A DNA stretch of 13,927 bases from Chthoniobacterales bacterium (GTDB lineage Bacteria; Verrucomicrobiota; Verrucomicrobiia; Chthoniobacterales; UBA6821), in contig JAIPKF010000022.1 in the NCBI GenBank assembly GCA_021733705.1, positions 1-13,927 on the forward strand, written 5' to 3'. The notes under the pieces are model-generated. The model was given only the letters and a program-made list of their open reading frames with translations, searched no databases and had not been told where the DNA came from. A program made the position numbers and the translations under genes. How positions within the stretch are numbered: the stretch's first letter is position 1; the number at the start of each line of letters is the position of its first letter. This document shows, one piece after another, positions 1-7,822 of this stretch.

Positions 1-564
1 GTTTATGGACTTTGTGGGGCGTGCTCGTTTGGAGCGACTTTTGCCTATGTCTCAGGATCACCGATTCTTTTTCTCAATTTCTTTCATGTATCAACAACAA
101 TCTATAGTTTCATTTTTACACTCATTGCTGCTGGTTTTATTTCAGCCAGCCAACTTAATATTTTGCTATTAAAGTCTTTTAGTAGCAGTGCAATTTTACG
201 AGGAGCCCTATTTTTTCAGGTTGCAGTATCCTCACTATTCTTAATCCTTTTTCTTATTGAGCGATGCTCACTACTCATGGCATCAGGTTTCCTATTTTTT
301 CTGATGGCTTCTGTGAGTATCACTTTTTCTAATTCTAACGTGCTAGCCATTACCCCGTTTGGACACAATACAGGTCGTGCCTCAGCCTTGATCAGTTTTG
401 CTCAAATGTTTCTTGGGACGATTTCATCCATGATTGTTGGCATATTAGGGGGGCATTATTTAGTAGCGATGCCACTGGTGATGACGGTTGCCTCATTTTT
501 GGCACTGTCTCTTTTTTTTGTGGGAAGAGAAAAGGTTGATGATAAAATGAAAGTTTATTCCTAA
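1..564 (+). CDS. MFS drug exporter, Bcr/CflA type (C-terminal part, 5' truncated by window edge)
   Basis: Frame 1 is open from the first base to the TAA at 562-564, so the gene begins upstream of the window and only about 187 C-terminal residues are seen. They are very hydrophobic and form about five to six membrane helices, corresponding to the second half of a 12-helix major facilitator. The segment aligns throughout with the C-terminal half of the next gene (shared SP-hydrophobic-FF near the start, a GRASAL segment and an FLGT segment near the end), which identifies it as a tandem paralogue of the Bcr/CflA drug-resistance family. Such proteins export small toxic molecules through the inner membrane using the proton gradient. 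The substrate cannot be told. The first ATG or TTG codons inside the frame (for example 163) are internal and not real starts. It is followed after 16 bp by the paralogue, probably in one transcript. Confidence 0.85.
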   Translation, partial: VYGLCGACSFGATFAYVSGSPILFLNFFHVSTTIYSFIFTLIAAGFISASQLNILLLKSFSSSAILRGALFFQVAVSSLFLILFLIERCSLLMASGFLFFLMASVSITFSNSNVLAITPFGHNTGRASALISFAQMFLGTISSMIVGILGGHYLVAMPLVMTVASFLALSLFFVGREKVDDKMKVYS

Positions 565-580
565 AGAGTGCTATTTTTTC

Positions 581-1777
581 TTGAATAATACCATTTTATC
601 TCCTTACCACCGTCGCTGGATTATTGTCGTTCTTGGTTTTTTGAGTGCCACCAATCCTCTTTCAACCGACATGTACTTGCCGGCATTTCAGGAAATTGCC
701 CATGATTTACATACAACCACCGCAAGTTTATCCTTCACCCTTTCAAGTTATTTTATTGGGATCGGTATCGGGCAGATGATTTATGGACCACTCCTAGATC
801 GTTTCGGCCGCAAGAAGCCCCTTTATCTAGGGCTTTCACTCTACATTATTGCTTCGGTCGGGTGCATTTTTTCTCACAATTTAGAGGAGCTGGTAGTATG
901 GCGATTTTTAACTGCAGTGGGTGGATGTGTTGCTACGGTGGTGAGTATGGCCATGGTGCGGGATCTATTTTCGGTAGAGGAGAGTCCTAAGGTTTTTTCT
1001 CTATTGATGCTTGTTCTAGGTGTTTCTCCTCTCCTCGCTCCGAGTGCAGGAAGCTTTGTTGCAGCTCATATTGGATGGTACGGCTCCTTCCTTATTTTGA
1101 TTTTCCTTGTCGGACTGATGATGATTTTAGCAGCACTTGTCCTTCCAGAAAGTCATCCAGGAGACCCAACCGTTCAATTAACCCCAGGACCGATCCTACG
1201 AAATTATTGGAAGGTATTTCGTGATCGTCAATTTTTTACCTACGCCCTCATCGGAGGTTTTTCTTTTGCCTCCCTATTTGGCTTTATTGCTGCTTCTCCT
1301 GTGCTTCTCTTCACTTTTTTTAAAGTGAGTATCTATAGTTACGGGTTGATTTTCACCTCCCTTGCTGCTGGCTATATTAGCGGCAGTCAAGTCAATCTCC
1401 TGCTGATACGGCGTTTTGCTAATCGTGAGGTTCTTAACATTGCTATTAGTTTTCAACTGGTCCTGTGCCTCACCTTTGCAGCTGTTACTTGGATGAATTG
1501 GGTTACGCTCCCTCTTGTCTTTGTCTTACTTTTTGGAATGTTATTATCCATCGGATGTGCTTCTCCCAATGCAACAGCCCTAGCGATGGCTCCTTTTGCT
1601 AAAAAGGCAGGAAGAGCTTCTGCACTTTTTAATACGATCCAGATTTTTTTAGGAACCGTAGCATCGGTCGCTATTGGGCTCATTCAAATAAAAACGATGT
1701 TTCCCATTGCGCTTGTTTTTGCCATTCCTCCCTTGGTTGCAGGAGTTCTCCTTTATTACAAAAAAAATTCACCTTGA
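581..1777 (+). CDS. MFS multidrug exporter, Bcr/CflA family
   Basis: A complete 398-residue inner-membrane transporter of the usual length for the family, predicted to have 12 helices. The N-terminal DMYLP motif (residues 30-34), motif A (GPLLDRFGRKKP, 69-80, between helices 2 and 3) and the WRF of motif B (Arg108) are hallmarks of the Bcr/CflA group of proton-driven drug exporters, known from bicyclomycin, chloramphenicol or florfenicol resistance. A GRASALF segment occurs in the C-terminal half, as in the preceding gene. The start is a TTG at 581; no ATG is available before DMYLP at residue 31, and a purine-rich AAAGAG at 563-568 lies upstream. The gene lies 16 bp after its truncated paralogue, so the pair likely arose by tandem duplication and is co-transcribed. 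The substrate is not predictable from sequence. Confidence 0.9.
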   Translation: MNNTILSPYHRRWIIVVLGFLSATNPLSTDMYLPAFQEIAHDLHTTTASLSFTLSSYFIGIGIGQMIYGPLLDRFGRKKPLYLGLSLYIIASVGCIFSHNLEELVVWRFLTAVGGCVATVVSMAMVRDLFSVEESPKVFSLLMLVLGVSPLLAPSAGSFVAAHIGWYGSFLILIFLVGLMMILAALVLPESHPGDPTVQLTPGPILRNYWKVFRDRQFFTYALIGGFSFASLFGFIAASPVLLFTFFKVSIYSYGLIFTSLAAGYISGSQVNLLLIRRFANREVLNIAISFQLVLCLTFAAVTWMNWVTLPLVFVLLFGMLLSIGCASPNATALAMAPFAKKAGRASALFNTIQIFLGTVASVAIGLIQIKTMFPIALVFAIPPLVAGVLLYYKKNSP

Positions 1778-1834
1778 GTGAAAATTAGCCTTTTCAGCAG
1801 AGTTCGCTAAGGACTAAGGTAATCCTTCTGGAAG

Positions 1835-1865
1835 TTCAAAATAGGGTAGTGTAGTGGGGTATAAC
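1835..1865 (+). promoter_or_regulatory. Weak candidate promoter for trxB
   Basis: TTCAAA at 1835-1840 and TATAAC at 1860-1865, separated by 19 bp, resemble sigma-70 -35 and -10 hexamers. They lie in the 152-bp gap between the transporter stop and trxB, about 65 bp upstream of the trxB ATG. The spacer is longer than ideal and the -35 is poor, so this is only a suggestion. Confidence 0.2.
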
Positions 1866-1929
1866 TCTCTTTCTGATTTAAAAAGCCTCGTAATTCCGGG
1901 ACTGATCATTGCTAGTTTTTATTTTTATT

Positions 1930-2847
1930 ATGGAACAAGTCATCATTGTTGGGACCGGCTGTGCCGGATTAACAGCAGCCATCTATACTGCACGAGCCAA
2001 CCTCTCCCCTCTCGTGCTCGAGGGGACCCAGCCTGGAGGTCAGCTCACCACCACCACCGAGGTTGAGAATTTTCCAGGATTTCCGGAGGGAATTGATGGG
2101 TCTGAACTCATCATGCGGATGCACAAGCAGGCAGAGCGCTTTGGAGCTCGGTTTGTCTATGGGAGTGTGGATGAGTTTGAACATCGTGAGGGAATCAACT
2201 GTGTGAAGGTCGATGGGAAATGGCTTGAAACCAAGGCGCTCATTATTGCCAGTGGAGCCTCGGCACGCTGGCTCGGCCTTCCTGGAGAGAAGGAACTTGT
2301 CGGGCATGGACTCACTTCGTGCGCAACCTGTGATGGGGCATTTTATAAAAATGTCCCTGTTTGTGTCGTTGGAGGTGGTGATTCTGCTTGTGAGGAGGCC
2401 CTTTTCTTGACCCGCTTTGCGTCCGAAGTCTACCTCATCCATCGTCGTGACTCGCTGCGTGCTTCTAAAATCATGGCAGATCGAGCCCTGGCTCATCCGA
2501 AGATCAAGCCACTTTGGAACACAGCGATCGAACGTTACCTTCCCGATGAAGAAAAAAAGATGCATGCGGTCTTGCTCAAAGATTTAGTTTCTGGTGAAAA
2601 ACGAGAGCTTGAAGTCAAATGTGTCTTCGTCGCCATCGGGCATAATGCTAATACCGGTCCTTTCGCTGGAAAGTTGGATATTGACAACAAAGGGTACCTT
2701 AGTCCAAAACAGGGAACCGAAATGAATCTCCCAGGGGTCTTTGCCGCTGGAGATGTTGCGGATCAAATCTACCGCCAAGCAGTGACCGCTGCAGGCCTTG
2801 GATGTGCAGCAGCGATTTCGGCAGAAAGATGGTTAGCAGAGCAGTAG
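1930..2847 (+). CDS. trxB: Thioredoxin reductase (NADPH)
   Basis: A 305-residue flavoprotein of the low-molecular-weight bacterial thioredoxin reductase class. It passes electrons from NADPH through FAD and a redox-active disulfide to thioredoxin in the cytoplasm. Seen in order: FAD-binding GTGCAG (residues 8-13), the GGQLTTTTEVENFPGFP region (36-52), the CATC active-site cysteines (131-134), the NADPH-binding GGGDSA loop (148-153), HRRDSLRAS (171-179) for the NADPH phosphate, and the C-terminal GVFAAGDV FAD motif. The ATG at 1930 is chosen because MEQVIIVGTG starts the Rossmann fold directly; a TTG seven codons earlier (1909) is in frame but adds only an unneeded hydrophobic leader. No Shine-Dalgarno sequence precedes the ATG. 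The chaperone gene begins 35 bp downstream, so the two could be transcribed together, though no functional link is known. Confidence 0.96.
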   Translation: MEQVIIVGTGCAGLTAAIYTARANLSPLVLEGTQPGGQLTTTTEVENFPGFPEGIDGSELIMRMHKQAERFGARFVYGSVDEFEHREGINCVKVDGKWLETKALIIASGASARWLGLPGEKELVGHGLTSCATCDGAFYKNVPVCVVGGGDSACEEALFLTRFASEVYLIHRRDSLRASKIMADRALAHPKIKPLWNTAIERYLPDEEKKMHAVLLKDLVSGEKRELEVKCVFVAIGHNANTGPFAGKLDIDNKGYLSPKQGTEMNLPGVFAAGDVADQIYRQAVTAAGLGCAAAISAERWLAEQ

Positions 2848-2882
2848 GAGAGGCTAGCAATTAATTTTAAACCAAGAGAATC

Positions 2883-3392
2883 ATGGATGAAGCACTTCAA
2901 GATCAAGCAGAGGCATTGGTCGAATCTTTAGGAAAGTATCTCAATATCGATGGTCTCATTTTTGACGACGAAGATGATACCTGTCTCATTCGTTTCGATG
3001 AAAAAAACCTGGTAACTCTTACATGGCTTGAGGAGGGTAATGTCATCATGATAGATGAATTTATTACAACACTTTCTCTTCAGGACAGGGTAGATCGACA
3101 TGAGATCGTAGAAAAAATGTTAGAAGCAAATGTATTCTGGATGCAAACAAAAGGGGCGACTCTTAGTATGCACTCTGAAAGTGGCACCGTCATTGCAGCT
3201 CGCCGGCTTCCTGTATACGGTCGTGATGGAGTGATGATTGCCGTTGAAGTTCTAGGAAGCTGTATTCGAGATCTTGTAAGCTTAGCTTCACATTGGCGCT
3301 CTCTTTTAGAAACAGGAGAGTCAAATGCTCCATTTTATACATTCAATGCGACTGAAAATGATCCTGAAGGATTTTTAGAAAATAGAGGTTAA
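2883..3392 (+). CDS. Type III secretion chaperone, CesT/SycH-like (class I)
   Basis: A 169-residue, strongly acidic, soluble protein that I recognise as a CesT/Tir-chaperone family member. The family plan is visible: an N-terminal helix (about 3-20), alternating short beta strands with the sequence TCLIRFDEKNLVTLTWLEEG (33-52), the signature LEANVFWMQTKGATLSM-like stretch (80-97) followed by SGTVIAARRLP, and a long C-terminal helix (about 120-144) ending in SHWRSLLET. Class I chaperones form homodimers that bind the N-terminal region of one or a few effectors and deliver them unfolded to the type III secretion ATPase. The next gene, 69 bp downstream on the same strand, encodes a SopB/IpgD-like effector, which is the obvious client, matching the SigE-SopB and IpgE-IpgD pairs. 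The C-terminal tail of about 25 residues is longer than usual. Client identity is inferred from position. Confidence 0.85.
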   Translation: MDEALQDQAEALVESLGKYLNIDGLIFDDEDDTCLIRFDEKNLVTLTWLEEGNVIMIDEFITTLSLQDRVDRHEIVEKMLEANVFWMQTKGATLSMHSESGTVIAARRLPVYGRDGVMIAVEVLGSCIRDLVSLASHWRSLLETGESNAPFYTFNATENDPEGFLENRG

Positions 3393-3461
3393 GGGTTATT
3401 AAATTTAGTAATCGCGTATCATCTTCATCAGTCTAAAACAGCCGACTATTATCAATAAAAG

Positions 3462-5606
3462 ATGAATATTTCAGAATACATACCTCTACAACAATCTGCA
3501 CCAGTTAACGGGTCTAATGTTTCTGGAAATGCCACTAAATCAAATGAAGTAAGTAGTGGCCAAAAAACGACAAATCGTTTAAGGGGCACTTTCAATGAAG
3601 AAGTTTCAGTAAGATACGCCACACTATCAAACGACGATTCCTCTGACGTTCAGAATGGAGACAATCAATCTGTTTCTGAAAATAGAGATGAAAAACAACC
3701 TCTCAAGGGCCCCACAGAGAAATCATCAAGAGATGGTTTATTTTTAAAGGACTTAGGAACTGCCAAGGAAAATTTTTGGAAGGATTACAGAACAAAAAAA
3801 TCATCCTCTGCGGGTGCTCAAATTTCCGAATCGGTTCATGAAGAAGTCGCCTCAACTGAAAAACTCTCCAAAAAAGATAAAAAAGAGCTTCTTCCGTATT
3901 CACCTCTTTGGACTACTCCAATTGAGGAGTCACTTTCAAAAGCTGAGACTCATTTTTCACGTGACTATAGCGTCACCACAACGCCTAAGAATAATGGAAC
4001 GAAGGGGGTTTGTAAAAGAGATGATGAGCATTCGATGAATGCTTGGACTAGTGAAGTTTTTCGAGGAAATCAAGATGCTAACTTTAGTGCAGAAGAAGCA
4101 AATTCTTCAGTGAGTCTCGAAGAAGGAAAGACAGTTCCTAAGAAGCGCATCTATGCTTCACTTCGCTGTGCTGCATGGATACCAACTTCCAGTAGCTTGG
4201 GAAGTACACTTGCTCGTCAAGTGACAAGATTCACGACTTGGATAGGATATAAACCACCAGGAGAGCAACGCCTCATCGACAACTTAACTTCTGTCTTAGA
4301 GCTGCAAGCAGGAGATCCTGAGAGCACTGCTTATAAGGCAGTCAATAGCTCACAAGAAAATAGTGTTGGTTCCTCGGAAAAAAACCCACTGAAGCTCTCC
4401 ATGCTTTCCAATAGCCTCGTTTCTGGGTGTGTGATGGGAGGCACAGACCCTGAGGGTTATCTACAAGATATGCAGCTGCGTTTGATTGATTATGCAAATA
4501 AGAGTGAAAAACCATTTGAACTAAAAACGACTATTAATGGTGAGGAAAAAACAATCTGGGTCAAACCCGATATCCTAATGTTAAGTTCACCCGTGCAATC
4601 AAAGGATCGATGGTTGATGCGCTGGAGCTGTGGTCTACTTGGGGTGAGGAATCATTCTTCCAATATGGAAGCAGTAGCTAAACTTGAAGGAAAGCACAGC
4701 GATTATAAACAACAGCAATTATCTAAACTTAATACATTAATCCAAGATGGTAAGACCGAAGCTGCTACTGAATTAACTCTCAATATTAAAGCTGATCAAG
4801 AGCTTATGGATGAAATTTTGGAAATGGCACGCAATCCAAAAGATCTAGAGAAAGGAATGTACGGAGACAACTACGGAAATCCTCATGCTTTCAATGCTAG
4901 GATGGCAGTACTTGCCTCCAGAATGGGAATCACTCCTATTAACAATTGTAAAACAGGCAAAGATCGCACCGAGGATAGTGAAGCAGCGCAGAAGTTATTA
5001 GCGGCTGAAATCGATGAAAATATCCAGTGCCAATTACCAAACCTAAAAAAGGAATTAGATTTAAAAGAAGATCCCTTGGATAAAACTGAAAATGAAACCC
5101 TTGGAGGAAATACTACATCTGTAAATGAACAAGCACAAAAAAAAGTAGTTTTAGATTTTCTAGAAGGAAAAATCTACGATTCTAATTTGTCCCTTGTTCC
5201 AAAAAGAGATTTTTTATCTGCGGAAAATCTGAAAAAAGAAATAAAAGCTCTAGGAATAGATGAAAATGATTTTAAGGTGATTACAGGGGCTATTGATGCC
5301 TATTCTCCAGGAAAACCGAGTCAAAAAAATCTTTTTACAACAATTAGGAATTTTTATCCGGGGGAAGCAATTCCAGATGATTTAAATTTAAAAAAACTAT
5401 TAATTAAATTCGAGCAAACGGCACGACAACGTCAAGCATTTGGTTTGTCTCAAGCTGGTTTTACGATTCAAATGCTTAATAATAAGACATCACTTCTCTG
5501 GGGTAATAAACAAGAACGCTATCCTGATTATTTATTTGGGTTATCGAGTGAAGAAATAGAGGAATATTCGAAATTAATGAAGCCTCAGGGCAAAGTGAAA
5601 GCTTAA
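3462..5606 (+). CDS. SopB/IpgD-like inositol phosphate phosphatase, putative type III effector
   Basis: A 714-residue soluble protein, longer than the about 540-560 residues of SopB and IpgD. Residues 1 to about 200 are rich in Ser, Asn, Thr, Lys and Glu and look disordered, as expected for a secretion signal plus chaperone-binding region; no Sec signal peptide or membrane helix is present. The catalytic part carries YGNPHAFNARMAVLASRMG (about 472-490), which matches the segment before the active site of SopB/IpgD, then NNCKTGKDRT, a CX5R loop with nucleophile Cys496 (codon 4947-4949) and Arg502. In host cells SopB-family enzymes dephosphorylate phosphoinositides and promote uptake and survival. 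Here the DRTG-M-x-DAE context of the family is DRT-E-DSE, about two residues shorter, so activity is not certain. The partner chaperone is directly upstream. The region is visibly A-rich compared with the glycosyltransferase downstream, hinting at horizontal transfer. Confidence 0.82.
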   Translation: MNISEYIPLQQSAPVNGSNVSGNATKSNEVSSGQKTTNRLRGTFNEEVSVRYATLSNDDSSDVQNGDNQSVSENRDEKQPLKGPTEKSSRDGLFLKDLGTAKENFWKDYRTKKSSSAGAQISESVHEEVASTEKLSKKDKKELLPYSPLWTTPIEESLSKAETHFSRDYSVTTTPKNNGTKGVCKRDDEHSMNAWTSEVFRGNQDANFSAEEANSSVSLEEGKTVPKKRIYASLRCAAWIPTSSSLGSTLARQVTRFTTWIGYKPPGEQRLIDNLTSVLELQAGDPESTAYKAVNSSQENSVGSSEKNPLKLSMLSNSLVSGCVMGGTDPEGYLQDMQLRLIDYANKSEKPFELKTTINGEEKTIWVKPDILMLSSPVQSKDRWLMRWSCGLLGVRNHSSNMEAVAKLEGKHSDYKQQQLSKLNTLIQDGKTEAATELTLNIKADQELMDEILEMARNPKDLEKGMYGDNYGNPHAFNARMAVLASRMGITPINNCKTGKDRTEDSEAAQKLLAAEIDENIQCQLPNLKKELDLKEDPLDKTENETLGGNTTSVNEQAQKKVVLDFLEGKIYDSNLSLVPKRDFLSAENLKKEIKALGIDENDFKVITGAIDAYSPGKPSQKNLFTTIRNFYPGEAIPDDLNLKKLLIKFEQTARQRQAFGLSQAGFTIQMLNNKTSLLWGNKQERYPDYLFGLSSEEIEEYSKLMKPQGKVKA

Positions 5607-5674
5607 GTCTTCCTTCACTCTCAATTTTCCTTCAACCCAAACTGTGTTGCCTATAGTCTAGGGTTTTTCTGCTC

Positions 5675-6841
5675 ATGCTCCTCTGCGACCTTACTCAATT
5701 TTATTCTCCTGTGGGTGGAGGGGTGAGGCGTTATTTGAGTGAAAAGGGAAAATATTTGGTTGCTGGTGGAGATCGTCATCTCCTTATTGTACCTGGGGAG
5801 AGGACCGAGCGACAGGAGGAGGAGGGGAGGATTGTGTGGACGATTGAGTCACCACTTATATCACGTAGAGCCCGATACCGTGCACTTCTTAATTTAGGAT
5901 TGATTGAAGAGATTTTAGAAAAAGAAAAACCTGATTTAATCGAGTCAGGGGATCCTTACCAAGTGGCATGGAAGGCACTTGCTTCAGGGCGGGGACTTGG
6001 GATTCCCGTTGTCGGCTTTTACCACTCGCATTTTCCTGAGGCCACGGTTCAGGCGGTGGCGCGGCATTTGGGGGGGCTCTCAGTCTTAATAGCCAAGGAA
6101 ATCTCCTGTCGCTATGTGACCGCTCTTTATAATCGTTTTGAAAAAACAGTGGTTCCTAATCCTGAGCTGGCCTCATTACTTCAGGGGTGGGGGGTTGAAA
6201 ATAGTGTCACAGTCGAGCTGGGAGTCGATACGACTCTTTTTTATCCTGATGTGGCACGGGGGAGGGCCTGGCGTGAAGAGCGAGGTCTTCACCAAGATCA
6301 AAAAATACTCCTCTACGTGGGGCGTCTTGCACCCGAAAAAAATGTGCGAACTCTCTTGAGTGCTTTTCTTCACCTTCATCGAGCCGATCCTGGAGAGTAT
6401 CATCTCGTAGTGGTCGGGGATGGGACGTTGCGCAGTGCCGTAGAGCGCTTACGCGAAAAGACAGGAGCGATCACCTGGCTCCCCTATTGCCAAAGCCCCA
6501 CGGACCTAGCCGACTTTTACCGTGCTGCCAATCTCTTTGTGCATCCGGGAATGCACGAGACCTTTGGGCTAGTGACCTTAGAGAGCCAGGCCTGTGGTAC
6601 CCCAGTCATTACTATTCAGGGAAATCCTATGGACCGTCTCCTGGTAATGACCTCTTCCTATGGGGCTAAGAAAAATACCTCACTCTCCTTGGCTGAGGCG
6701 ATAGAACATTTTTTTACTCTTGGGATGGAGGAAAAACGAGTTGAGATTGCAGCCTTCATAAAAAGTCATTATGATTGGAACCACGTTTTTAAAAAACTCT
6801 TCTCCATTTATCGTCATGTCATTGCTTCTTATCGCTCATAG
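5675..6841 (+). CDS. GT4-family glycosyltransferase (GT-B fold)
   Basis: A 388-residue cytoplasmic or membrane-associated glycosyltransferase. The N-terminal acceptor domain begins with the GGGVRRYL loop (residues 14-21) typical of the GT4 family and contains YHSHFPE (116-122). The C-terminal nucleotide-sugar domain begins at ILLYVGRLAPEKN (211-223) and carries the retaining EX7E motif within HETFGLVTLE (Glu295 and Glu303), followed by QACGTPVI. The pattern resembles the GDP-mannose-dependent alpha-mannosyltransferase branch (PimB/MgtA-like), so a hexose is probably moved from a nucleotide sugar to a lipid or glycan, but donor and acceptor cannot be fixed. ATG at 5675 is the first start and leaves the first strand intact; there is no Shine-Dalgarno. 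The GNAT gene follows after 125 bp on the same strand and may act in the same envelope pathway (inference). Confidence 0.88.
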   Translation: MLLCDLTQFYSPVGGGVRRYLSEKGKYLVAGGDRHLLIVPGERTERQEEEGRIVWTIESPLISRRARYRALLNLGLIEEILEKEKPDLIESGDPYQVAWKALASGRGLGIPVVGFYHSHFPEATVQAVARHLGGLSVLIAKEISCRYVTALYNRFEKTVVPNPELASLLQGWGVENSVTVELGVDTTLFYPDVARGRAWREERGLHQDQKILLYVGRLAPEKNVRTLLSAFLHLHRADPGEYHLVVVGDGTLRSAVERLREKTGAITWLPYCQSPTDLADFYRAANLFVHPGMHETFGLVTLESQACGTPVITIQGNPMDRLLVMTSSYGAKKNTSLSLAEAIEHFFTLGMEEKRVEIAAFIKSHYDWNHVFKKLFSIYRHVIASYRS

Positions 6842-6966
6842 AACATTTTAAAAATAATGGGTTGCCTATTGTAGCGCTCCATTTCATCTGATTGTGGACT
6901 CTATCTCTATGTTTCTGACACTGCCCGGCACCACTTTTAAAAATATTCTAGCCTCTTGTATCTCCT

Positions 6967-7647
6967 ATGTCTTCTGCCCCTATTTCTCCCTCGCCAGGTG
7001 TTGTGATCCGTCCCTATCGCCAGGAGGATCGGGCACGCGTCCGAGAGCTCTGCTGTGAAACAGGTTTTTTGGGGCGGGATATTGCCCCAGTTTTTGAAGA
7101 TCGGGATCTTTTTGCCGACTACCTCACACGCTACTATACCGATGTGGAGCCCGAGTCTTCCTTTGTTCTGGAGCATCATGGGCTCATCAAAGGGTATCTC
7201 TTAGGTTCCCGTTCACCACTGCGTCAGCAATTTTTTAGTTTTTTTAATAATATTAAATTATTCCTTCGAGGAATGAGCCGCTATCCTCGATACAATAAAT
7301 CGACGCGTGATTTTATTGGATGGATTTTGCGTAACTCCTGGCGTGAGGTTCCAGCAGCTCCTAGGAGAAGTGCCCATTTTCATTTTAATATTTTACCTGA
7401 GGCTCAAGGGCTTGCTCATTCAAGTGCCCTCATGAATGCCTATCTTGATTATCTTCGAGATGCAGGTATCACCTCGGTCTATGGACAAGTGGTCACTTTT
7501 GAAACACGTCGAGGAGCCCGGGTTTTTGAGCGTTATGGATTTCAGGTTCTGGAACGTAAGGAGATCACAAAATATCGAAAGATTCACTCAGAACCGGTTT
7601 ATTTAACCACGGTGCTCATGAAGTTATCACCACGCGATCCAGCATAA
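6967..7647 (+). CDS. GNAT-family N-acetyltransferase
   Basis: A 226-residue protein with a GNAT (Gcn5-related) fold. It starts with the usual first strand and helix, VVIRPYRQEDRARVRELCCETGF (around 12-34), has a central strand with FVLEHHGLIKGYLLG (66-80), then the acetyl-CoA pyrophosphate loop HFHFNILPEAQGLAHSSALM (137-156; Gln147-Gly148-Leu-Ala in place of QxxGxG/A) and the motif B segment ARVFERYGFQVLER (184-197). A basic aromatic insertion (about 86-135) between the central strand and motif A is longer than in a minimal GNAT and may shape the acceptor site. The enzyme moves an acetyl group from acetyl-CoA to an amine; the acceptor is unknown. Its position after the glycosyltransferase suggests sugar or envelope modification, but nothing in the sequence proves it. 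Confidence 0.82.
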   Translation: MSSAPISPSPGVVIRPYRQEDRARVRELCCETGFLGRDIAPVFEDRDLFADYLTRYYTDVEPESSFVLEHHGLIKGYLLGSRSPLRQQFFSFFNNIKLFLRGMSRYPRYNKSTRDFIGWILRNSWREVPAAPRRSAHFHFNILPEAQGLAHSSALMNAYLDYLRDAGITSVYGQVVTFETRRGARVFERYGFQVLERKEITKYRKIHSEPVYLTTVLMKLSPRDPA

Positions 7648-7697
7648 AATATCGGGGTAGAGCTCATGCAACTTTATTTGTGATTCACCTTTTTAGG

Positions 7698-7727
7698 TTG
7701 AAGTTCCGTGATGATAAATCGTACTAT
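7698..7727 (+). promoter_or_regulatory. Candidate promoter for accB
   Basis: TTGAAG at 7698-7703 and TACTAT at 7722-7727 with an 18-bp spacer each match the sigma-70 consensus at four of six positions. They lie in the 175-bp gap before accB and would give a leader of about 90 nt that contains the hairpin at 7776-7799. Confidence 0.25.
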
Positions 7728-7775
7728 TCTTCATCCTTCGCTACGTGCAGTAGCATTTTTTTAAACATTGTTTCC

Positions 7776-7799
7776 TTTCTCTCAACCGAGTGAGAGGAA
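7776..7799 (+). promoter_or_regulatory. Hairpin in the accB leader
   Basis: TTTCTCTCA (7776-7784) and TGAGAGGAA (7791-7799) pair as a nine-base stem with one G-U wobble around the loop ACCGAG. It ends 23 nt before the GTG start of accB. It has no following T-tract, so it is not an intrinsic terminator; it could be a leader structure or operator controlling accB, whose product is autoregulatory in E. coli. Function is inferred. Confidence 0.4.
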
Positions 7800-7822
7800 C
7801 ATCATTCAACTTTTATCATAGC

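Noticed and set aside
1766..1783. Intrinsic terminator after the second transporter
   Set aside because: TTCAC/GTGAA gives a five-base stem only, overlapping the stop codon, with no T-run after it.
1969..2565. 198-residue minus-strand ORF
   Set aside because: Fully antisense to trxB, which has all its catalytic motifs; the antisense frame shows no family features.
5594..5619. Intrinsic terminator after the effector gene
   Set aside because: AGTGAA and TTCACT can pair, but the stem is only six bases with a 14-base loop and no proper T-tract.
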